A stretch of DNA of 64,000 nucleotides. Origin: Patiria miniata. Lineage: Eukaryota; Echinodermata; Asteroidea; Valvatida; Asterinidae. The stretch's first letter is position 1; every line of letters begins with the position of its first letter. Shown in pieces: positions 57,271 to 64,000 of the stretch. The notes under the pieces are model-generated. The model did not search any database. It had not been told where the DNA came from and saw nothing but the letters and a program-made list of their open reading frames with translations. The position numbers and the translations under genes were made by a program. The DNA is taken from positions 3,844,001-3,908,000 of the forward strand of contig NW_024037074.1 in the NCBI RefSeq assembly GCF_015706575.1. The letters are read 5' to 3'.

Positions 57271-57447
57271 AATGTTGCAACCTAACGCTACTTTTTTCTT
57301 CATACATTATCTCAATAAAGGTAATTCAGTGATGATAAAACATGAATCTGGGACTGAGAAGTATTTCCAATTTTGTTAGGAAACAATTTTCTTGACTCTC
57401 CATAGACTTTGTACACAATTGCGGAAGTGGGGTCAGGTTGCAACATT
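57271..57447 (-). mobile_element. MITE with AATGTTGCAACC termini, copy 3
   Basis: The ends are AATGTTGCAACC and GGTTGCAACATT. The interior matches 5072-5257 in reverse orientation: CATGAATCTGGGACTGAGAA and CTCCATAGACTTTGTACACA. Confidence 0.8.
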
Positions 57448-57959
57448 TCTTTTCAGGCTGCATACGAGTCAATTAACTGTCTTAAGGCTCATCCAAGCCC
57501 AGTGAAAACACGCGGGGACGCCATGACAATAATTCGTAGCCGTAGCTCCGTGCATAGAGCTACACATCTCAGGGTTTGTAGCTCTATGCTCCGTGGAGGA
57601 CACCGCCTGAGGCGCCCGCCGGACGTTGCATGGCCTTTTGGGATACTTACCCAAGTAACCGGCTCGGCGAGTCGGTCACTTGGGCCAGGCTTGAGTAAGC
57701 GCGAGAAGCCACGTGAGAGGTAAATCGAACGCTGTCGCGCTTGCACGAGTAAGCGCGGGGGAAGTAATCGAACGCACTGTTTGTAATGCGTGATACAACC
57801 ACAGGCACGCGCGTTCGTGCCGCGTAACATGATAACGCGTGACCAAAGCCTTTGTTGCTGACACGTGTCTAGCGGGGTTTTTAATATCAATGTCTAGACG
57901 CAACAAAGGTAAATGACCGAAGACCCGACATAAAAAGCGCCCGCTGATTGGTCAAGTCT
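57448..57959. other. Rest of the outer element and unique DNA
   Basis: GC-richer sequence with many CpGs. The frames at 57409-57890 on both strands have no family features. Confidence 0.4.
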
Positions 57960-58752
57960 AAAAATCCCTAAAAATCGATGATTTTTGCTCAAATCTTCAT
58001 TATATTGGGTGTTTGAAGGTCGATTGATGCTCATTTTGCCCTTAAATTTTTTTTGAAATGTTTGGAGCAAAGTCATTTTTTGGGGCCAAATTTGGTAAAA
58101 AAGTAAAGCTTCCCCCTTTTTTTTAATTTTGGAGAAAAAATCAAATTGCTTCAAACCTGCCGAAAAAAATGCCTTGAGGACCCTAAAACACATTTCAATT
58201 CGATTTCTGGACAGATGGGCTTCTCAAAATGAAAATAAAAATGATCAAAATAATATACAATCAGTCAAAACATGATGATTTTATTCTCTAAAAATCGATT
58301 GTTTTCCCCCAAATCTTCAAAATATTGGGTGTTTGAAGGTTGATTGATGCTCCTCTTGCCTTGACAAGAATTTCTGCATTGTTTGGGAAAGTCAATTTTT
58401 GGACAAATTTTGTTAAAAAAGTAAGGCTTTCTCCTTGTGTTTTTTTTCAATTTTGGCAAAAAAAAGAAATTGCTTCAAACTTTCTGGAAAGATGTCTTAA
58501 GGACCCAAGAACACAATTCTATTCGATTTTTTGACAGATGGGCTTCTCAAAAAGAAATGTCGACGAAAATTTGGGCTAAAATCAGTCAAAAATGATGATT
58601 TCTTTTCGCTAAAAATCGAAGATTTTTCCCAAAATCTTCAAAATATCGGGTGTTTGAAGGTTGAGTGATGCTCCTCTTGCCTTGACAAGAATTTCTGCAT
58701 TGTTTGAGGAAAGTGTATTTTTGGACAAATTTTGTTAAAAAGTAAGGGTTAG

Positions 58753-59112
58753 GCCCCCCAAAAAAGTCTCCGGTTTCTGGTATGGAGCTTGCCCCAAAAG
58801 TGGTGCTGCGACGCGGCTTTTTTTTTTTTTTTTTGGCTTCAAATGTCGGCTGATGACTGCAAATGGTGCCCGACTAAACTTAGTGCAAATATATGGGAGT
58901 CCAGAGAGGCCACATAAAGCTTATTCTCGATCATAACCCCATCTAAAAACACGTTAAAATTGTGCAGCAGCAGGATTCCAGTCAAACCAGTGAGTTTGGC
59001 GGTTTTGAGACATCATCTTGTATTGAAAAAAAAACTTTTTCATTTTGCCGACGCGCATGGCTACGGCGACGCGCGCGCATACCAGAAACCGGAGACTTTT
59101 TTTTTTTTGGCC
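58753..59112 (+). mobile_element. TIR element inside the satellite, copy 1
   Basis: The ends AAAAAAGTCTCCGGTTTCTG and CAGAAACCGGAGACTTTTTT are inverted repeats that continue through GTATG / CATAC. The interior has GGCTGATGACTGCAAATGGT, GCTTATTCTCGATCATAACC and GCAGCAGCAGGATTCCAGTC, all shared with copies at 59434 and 62160. There is no transposase frame. Confidence 0.85.
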
Positions 59113-59433
59113 TTACCCCTTGTGTTTTTTTCAATTTTGGCCAAAAAAATGAAATTGCTTCAAACTTGCTGCGGAAAGATGCCTTGAGGACCTTAGAACA
59201 CAATTCTATTGATTTCTGGACAGATGGGCTTCTCAAAATGAAATGTCGACGAAAATTTGGCGTAAAATCAGTTAAAAATGATGATTTATTTTTCTACAAA
59301 TCGAAGATTTTTTTCCAAAATCTTTATGATATTGGGTGTTAGAAGGGTGATTGATGCTCCTCTTGCCTTGAAAAGAATTTCTGCATTGTTAGGAGGAAAG
59401 TCAATTTTTGGCCAAATTTCGTAAAAAAAGTAA

Positions 59434-59728
59434 GGCTTTTTTCAATGAAAGATGATGTCTCAAAATCGCCAAACTCACTGGTTTGACTGGAATCCTGCTG
59501 CTGCACAATTTTAACGTGTTTTTGGATGGGGTTATGATCGAGAATAAGCTTTATGTCGCCTCTCTGGACTCCCATATATTTGCACCGTAAGTTTAGTCGG
59601 GCACCATTTGCAGTCATCAGCCAACATTTGAGGCAAAAAAATCAGGTAAAAAAAAAAAAAAAAGCCGCGTCGCCACACCACTTTTTGGGCAAGCTCCATA
59701 CCAGAAACCGGAGACTTTTTTTTTTGGC
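59434..59728 (-). mobile_element. TIR element inside the satellite, copy 2, one end lost
   Basis: This copy is in reverse orientation. CATACCAGAAACCGGAGACT is present at the right. The other terminus with its GCCGACGCGCATGG portion is missing, so the copy starts abruptly at TCAATGAAAGATGATGTC. Confidence 0.8.
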
Positions 59729-60050
59729 CTTACCCCTTGTGTTTTATTTTAAATTTTTGCCAAAAAATCAAATTGCTTTAAACTTGCTGGGAAGATGCCT
59801 AAAGGACTTTAGAACACATTTCAATTCGATTTCTGGACAGATGGGCTTCTCAAAATGAAGTGTCGACGAAAATTTGGGCTAAAATCAGTCAAAAAACGAT
59901 GATTTTGTTCTCTAAAAATGGATTATTTTCCCCCAAATCTTCAAAATATTGGGTGTTTGAAGGTTGATTGATGCTCCTCTTGCCTTGAAAAGAATTTCTG
60001 CATTGTTTGGAGGAAAGTCAAGTTTTGGCCAAATTTTGTTAAAAAAGTAA

Positions 60051-61880
60051 GGCTTACCCCTTTTTTTTCTCTTCAATTTTGGACAAAAATCAAACTGCTT
60101 CAAACATTTAAGATGCCTTAATGACCATAGAACACATTTCAATTCGATTTCTGGACAGATGGGCTTCTCAAAATGAAATATCGACGAAAATTCGGGGTAA
60201 AATTAGTCAAAAAACGACGAATTTATTCTTTAAAAATAGATTATTTTCCCAATTTTTTTTCAAAATATTGGGTGTTTGACGGTTGATTGATGCTCCTCTT
60301 GCCTTGAAAAGAATTTCTGCATTGTTTGGAGGAAAGTGGATTTTTGGCCAAATTTAAAAAAAAAAGTAAGGCTGACCCCTTGTGTTATTTTTCAATGTTG
60401 GCCAAAAAATCAAATTGCTTCAAACTTGCTGGGAAGATGCCAAGGACCCTAGAACACATTTCACGAAAATTGGGGCTAAAATCAGTCAAAAAACGATGAT
60501 TTTTTTTCACTAAAAAGCGATTAATTTCCCCAAAATCTTCAAAATTTTGGGTGTTTGAAGGTTGATTGATGCTCCTCTTGCCTTGAAAATTTTTTTTGCA
60601 TTGTTTGGAGGAAAGTCAATTTTTGGCCAAATTTCGTTAAAAAAGTAAAAAACACAAGTTACCCCTTGTGTTTTTTTCAAGTTTGGCCCCAAAAAATGAA
60701 ATTGCTTCAAACTTGCTGGAAAGATGTCTTAAGGACCTTAAAACAATTCTATTCGATTTCTGGATAGATGGGCTTCTCAAAATGAAATGTCGACGAAACT
60801 TTGGGGTAAAGTCAGTCAAAAATGATGATTTCTTTTCTCTAAAAATCGATGATTTTCCCCAAAATATTGGGTGTTTGAAGGTTGATTGATGCTCCTCTTG
60901 CCATGACAAGAATTTCTGCATTGTTTTGAGGAAAGTTTATTTTTGGACAAATTTTGTTAAAAAAGTAAGGCTTACCCCTTTTTTTTCTCTTCAATTTTGG
61001 ACAAAAATCAAACTGCTTCAAACATTTAAGATGTCTTAATGACCATAGAACACATTTCAATTCGATTTCTGGACAGATGGGCTTCTCAAAATGAAATATC
61101 GACGAAAATTCGGGGTAAAATTAGTCAAAAAACGACGAATTTATTCTTTAAAAATAGATTATTTTCCCAATTTTTTTTCAAAATATTGGGTGTTTGACGG
61201 TTGATTGATGCTCCTCTTGCCTTGAAAAGAATTCTGCATTGTTTGGAGGAAAGTGGATTTTTGGCCAAATTTAAAAAAAAAAGTAAGGCTGACCCCTTGT
61301 GTTATTTTTCAATGTTGGCCAAAAAATCAAATTGCTTCAAACTTGCTGGGAAGATGCCAAGGACCCTAGAACACATTTCACGAAAATGGGGCTAAAATCA
61401 GTCAAAAAACGATGATTTTTTTTCACTAAAAAGCGATTATTTTCCCCAAAATCTTCAAAATTTTGGGTGTTTGAAGGTTGATTGATGCTCCTCTTGCCTT
61501 GAAAATTTTTTTTGCATTGTTTGGAGGAAAGTCAATTTTTGGCCAAATTTCGTTAAAAAAGTAAAAAACACAAGTTACCCCTTGTGTTTTTTTCAAGTTT
61601 GGCCCCAAAAAATGAAATTGCTTCAAACTTGCTGGAAAGATGTCTTAAGGACCTTAAAACAATTCTATTCGATTTCTGGATAGATGGGCTTCTCAAAATG
61701 AAATGTCGACGAAACTTTGGGGTAAAGTCAGTCAAAAATGATGATTTCTTTTCTCTAAAAATCGATGATTTTCCCCAAAATATTGGGTGTTTGAAGGTTG
61801 ATTGATGCTCCTCTTGCCATGACAAGAATTTCTTCATTGTTTTGAGGAAAGTTTATTTTTGGACAAACTTTGTTAAAAAA
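60051..61880. repeat. Higher-order repeat, two ~917-bp blocks of three monomers
   Basis: Blocks start at 60051 and 60969. Each holds monomers of about 320, 277 and 320 bp in the same order, including the same ~43-bp deletion. Matching landmarks are offset by 916-918 bp with only isolated differences. This shows amplification of a three-monomer unit. Confidence 0.9.
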
Positions 61881-62159
61881 GTAAGGCCTCGTTTTTTTTT
61901 CTTCAATTTTTGCCAAAAAAAAAAAATACTTCAAAGTTGCTGAGAAAATGCCTAAAGGACCTTAGAACACAATTCTATTCGATTTCTGGACAGATGGGCT
62001 TCTCAAAATGAAATGTCGACAAAACTTTGGGGTGAAATAATAATTTGTTTATTCGTGCTAAAGTATGATAATAAGGAAATTATAATAGAGTACAGGAAAA
62101 ATCTAAAATTAATATGTACAATGCATACATCTGGATGAAGTGGACTTACAACCTTGTTT

Positions 62160-62520
62160 AGGCCAAAAAAAGTCTCCGGTTTCTGGTATGGAGCTTGCCC
62201 AAAAATTGGTGCGGCAACGCGGCTTTTTTTTTTTTTACCCTTTTTTTTTGCTTCAAATATCGGCTGATGACTGCAAATGGTGCCCGACTATACTTAGTGA
62301 AAATATATGGGAGTTCAGAGAGGCCACATAAAGCTTATTCTCGATCATAACCCCATCTAAAAACACGTTAAAATTGTGCAGCAGCAGGATTCCAGTCAAA
62401 CCAGTGAGGTTGGCGGTTTTGAGACATCATCTTTCATGGAAATTTTTTTTCTCATTTTGCCGACGCGCATGGCTACGGCGACGCGCGCGCATACCAGAAA
62501 CAGGAGACTTTTTATTTGGC
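62160..62520 (+). mobile_element. TIR element, copy 3, just outside the satellite
   Basis: It begins GGCCAAAAAAAGTCTCCGG and ends GGAGACTTTTTATTTGGCC. The interior matches copy 1 throughout. TTACCCCTTGTG, a satellite word, follows immediately, although the rest of the satellite is absent here. Confidence 0.85.
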
Positions 62521-62746
62521 CTTACCCCTTGTGGCCTAATGGGTCAGAGGAATATACGCTACATTATCATATTTCATATATAGTATACATATTCTTTAAC
62601 ACATAGACATAATTTCAAGATAATGATGTAATAGATTAAATTCAGCAGACACTCAGTTTTTCATCATTTTCAGGACCTACTCTGAGTGCTTTTTTTTTCG
62701 ACCCCCTCAAACTGAAAAGGAAAAAAATAACAATGATGATTTCAAA
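62521..62746. other. AT-rich spacer, nothing recognised
   Basis: No gene or repeat is seen. Confidence 0.4.
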
Positions 62747-63199
62747 AAATGAAAGGTTTGCGGAAACACCATGTGCAAATAATTTCTCAACTAAGAGAAT
62801 GGTTCTGAAAAGAACCAGAGGTATAAACTCGACGTTCCGGTCAGTATGCTCTGACCGTCTTCAGGAGAGTACCTAAACTCTTAGAAAGTAAGTGGTAAGT
62901 GCTATCACCTAAGACTTATGGGTCTCCTATACCCTAGGTCCTTCCTCTACTGAGACTGCATCCACACCAAGCTTACTCTAGGCTCCCAGCTACTTGGCAT
63001 CCACTAGGATGCAACTTCACACTCCATTGATTTCGCTTTTACTACTTAGGTGTTTACTTTCTTAGAATTTTGGCACTCTCCTGAAGACGGTCAGAGCATA
63101 CTGACCGGAACATCGAGTTTATACCTCTGGTTCTTTTCAGAACCATCATTCTTAGTTGAGAAATTATTCGCACATGGTGTTTCCGCAAACCTTTCATTT
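62747..63199. mobile_element. Large inverted repeat, ~145-bp arms, possible Penelope-type ends
   Basis: Left arm 62747-62895 and right arm 63055-63199 pair from AAATGAAAGGTTTGCGGAAA inward to AAGAAAGTAA. Each arm carries CTGAAGA followed by a 7-bp stem (CGGTCAG/CTGACCG) and GAAC: at 63081-63112 on the + strand and at 62834-62864 on the - strand. The spacer is unique. No reverse transcriptase is present. Confidence 0.75.
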
Positions 63200-63780
63200 A
63201 TAAATATCTCCACCATGCAAAGCCTCAAATCTCACTTAATGAAGATTTGCCTGCTTATCACGGAGTTAAACGTTATGATCATTAATATTTATTTTTGACA
63301 AGCGTAAACAGCCCCTACCCCCTCCCCGGTCCCAGCGTATGGTTTTGATGACAAAAATGGATGGCTATACATTGTAGTCCAAGAAAGAATGCATTTCTAC
63401 AGAACACCTTCGGTGTGCCATTTATATTTTTTAAGTATTTAAATCCATTAATTCGATTATTTTTTTTTGGCACTAAACTTGGATTACAAGAGTATTTCAT
63501 ACCTCTTAGATACATATACCAATTATACCCTTAATTTCAGTGTTAATGAACTTTTTTTCAAAATTATTGTACATACCCGTTACCTTAAACGATGCATACA
63601 CATATAGTGCAGTCTTCCCAAGCTGCGATTATAAAACTGAGTACAAGTCATTGAAAAAAAAACTGTACAAGAATACCACCACACACTATGGCACGGATAA
63701 GCTTTCGCGTATACATGCCGAGTTATCAAGCGTATCAAGCTTGTGACGCGCAAAGTGCATAGAATTAACGTAATTCCAAT
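63200..63780. other. Intergenic DNA, nothing recognised
   Basis: AT-rich; short frames without family features. Confidence 0.4.
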
Positions 63781-64000
63781 TCTACCCAGGTTCAGCAGTA
63801 GCGCAATGTAGGAATCGTAATTTCAACTCCTCTTTACAATAGAAATTACATCAAATTTGACAGAAATTCCCACTTTGCCCAGGTTCAGTAGCAGCGCAAT
63901 GCAGGAATATTAACCATGTGTTATTTTAACACCCCTGTTTTATTGCAAATCAATTCAACATTTTACGAAATTCCCACTTTACCCAGGTTCGGTAGAAGCG
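63781..64000 (+). repeat. Start of a ~93-104-bp tandem array, cut by the window end
   Basis: CCCAGGTTCAGCAGTAGCGC at 63785 recurs at 63878 and 63982, preceded each time by AATTCCCACTTT-like sequence. At least 2.2 units are visible. Confidence 0.88.

Larger units (their letters stand above)
56912..57778. mobile_element. Outer element with GTGCGTTCGATT ends, containing two insertions
   Basis: GAGTGCGTTCGATTTCTTCC at the left pairs with GGGGAAGTAATCGAACGCAC at the right. Adjacent GCTTACTCGCGC / GCACGAGTAAGCGCG blocks also pair. A hAT-like element (57040-57270) and an AATGTTGCAACC MITE (57271-57447) sit inside. Confidence 0.65.
57960..62036. repeat. Satellite array, ~320-bp monomer, about 11 units
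   Basis: The landmark TTGGGTGTTTGAAGG recurs at about 58005, 58325, 58646, 59333, 59949, 60268, 60547, 60867, 61187, 61462 and 61782. Intervals are 319-321 bp apart from two of about 277 bp (an internal ~43-bp deletion near 60460 and 61380) and two enlarged by insertions. Other constant blocks are GATTGATGCTCCTCTTGCC and GGACAGATGGGCTTCTCAAA. Open frames here shift between units and are not genes. Confidence 0.93.

Noticed and set aside
57960..62036. Many 60-100-codon frames on both strands of the satellite
   Set aside because: They follow the monomer period, shift frame between units and consist of low-complexity Phe/Lys-rich peptides.
63081..63130. Intact hammerhead ribozyme
   Set aside because: The GAAA is GAAC, and no stem I pairs CACTCTC upstream with the sequence after the GAA strand.
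63781..64000. Possible CRISPR-like array at the window end
   Set aside because: The whole ~100-bp unit is repeated, not short repeats separated by unique spacers.

Overview
The window looks like nuclear DNA of an invertebrate deuterostome, most likely an echinoderm. The grounds are: introns with GT/AG borders, AT-rich non-coding DNA around GC-rich exons, two rhodopsin-class amine-type GPCR genes, frequent TAGGCCTA-type words, and a dense load of short DNA-transposon relatives and SINE-like modules of the kind common in marine animals. The species cannot be named from sequence alone.

Only two protein-coding genes can be supported. The first spans 1987-8621 (+) in three exons and encodes a 458-residue muscarinic/histamine-H3-like receptor. 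Exon phases agree, and the spacing from the ECL3 Cys-x-x-Cys-Ile-Pro to NPxxY matches muscarinic receptors. It lacks the aminergic Asp3.32 and the Trp6.48 toggle. The second is an intronless 386-residue H3-like receptor at 47309-48469 (+). It keeps Asp3.32 and Trp7.43 but also lacks Trp6.48. The two lie about 39 kb apart on the same strand and may belong to a lineage-specific cluster of amine-like receptors.

Nearly everything else is repeats. The introns of gene 1 hold a composite palindromic element and a near-identical 1312-bp tandem duplication (4786-7409). From 8.6 to 57.8 kb there are TIR elements with recognisable target duplications: three with TA-type ends (8683, 24423, 51183), a five-copy family ending in CAACCTCGTC with 9-10 bp duplications (11807, 30083, a nested pair at 37859/38031, 56286), and hAT-like elements with 8-bp duplications (34658, 37060, 42679). 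Long inverted repeats, tandem duplications and an 11-bp minisatellite fill other stretches. From about 57.96 to 62.04 kb there is a satellite of ~320-bp monomers with a three-monomer higher-order repeat, invaded by a separate TIR element. The window ends in a large inverted repeat and the start of a ~100-bp tandem array.

The most unusual signal is a set of palindromes (3455, 5296/6608, 26451, 27104, 53325, 53829). Their arms differ, but most tips carry the same core, GGCGAAGCC, which contains GCGAAGC, known to form an exceptionally stable DNA mini-hairpin. Several share TATACAAATA-like outer ends. I do not recognise this arrangement as a described element class.
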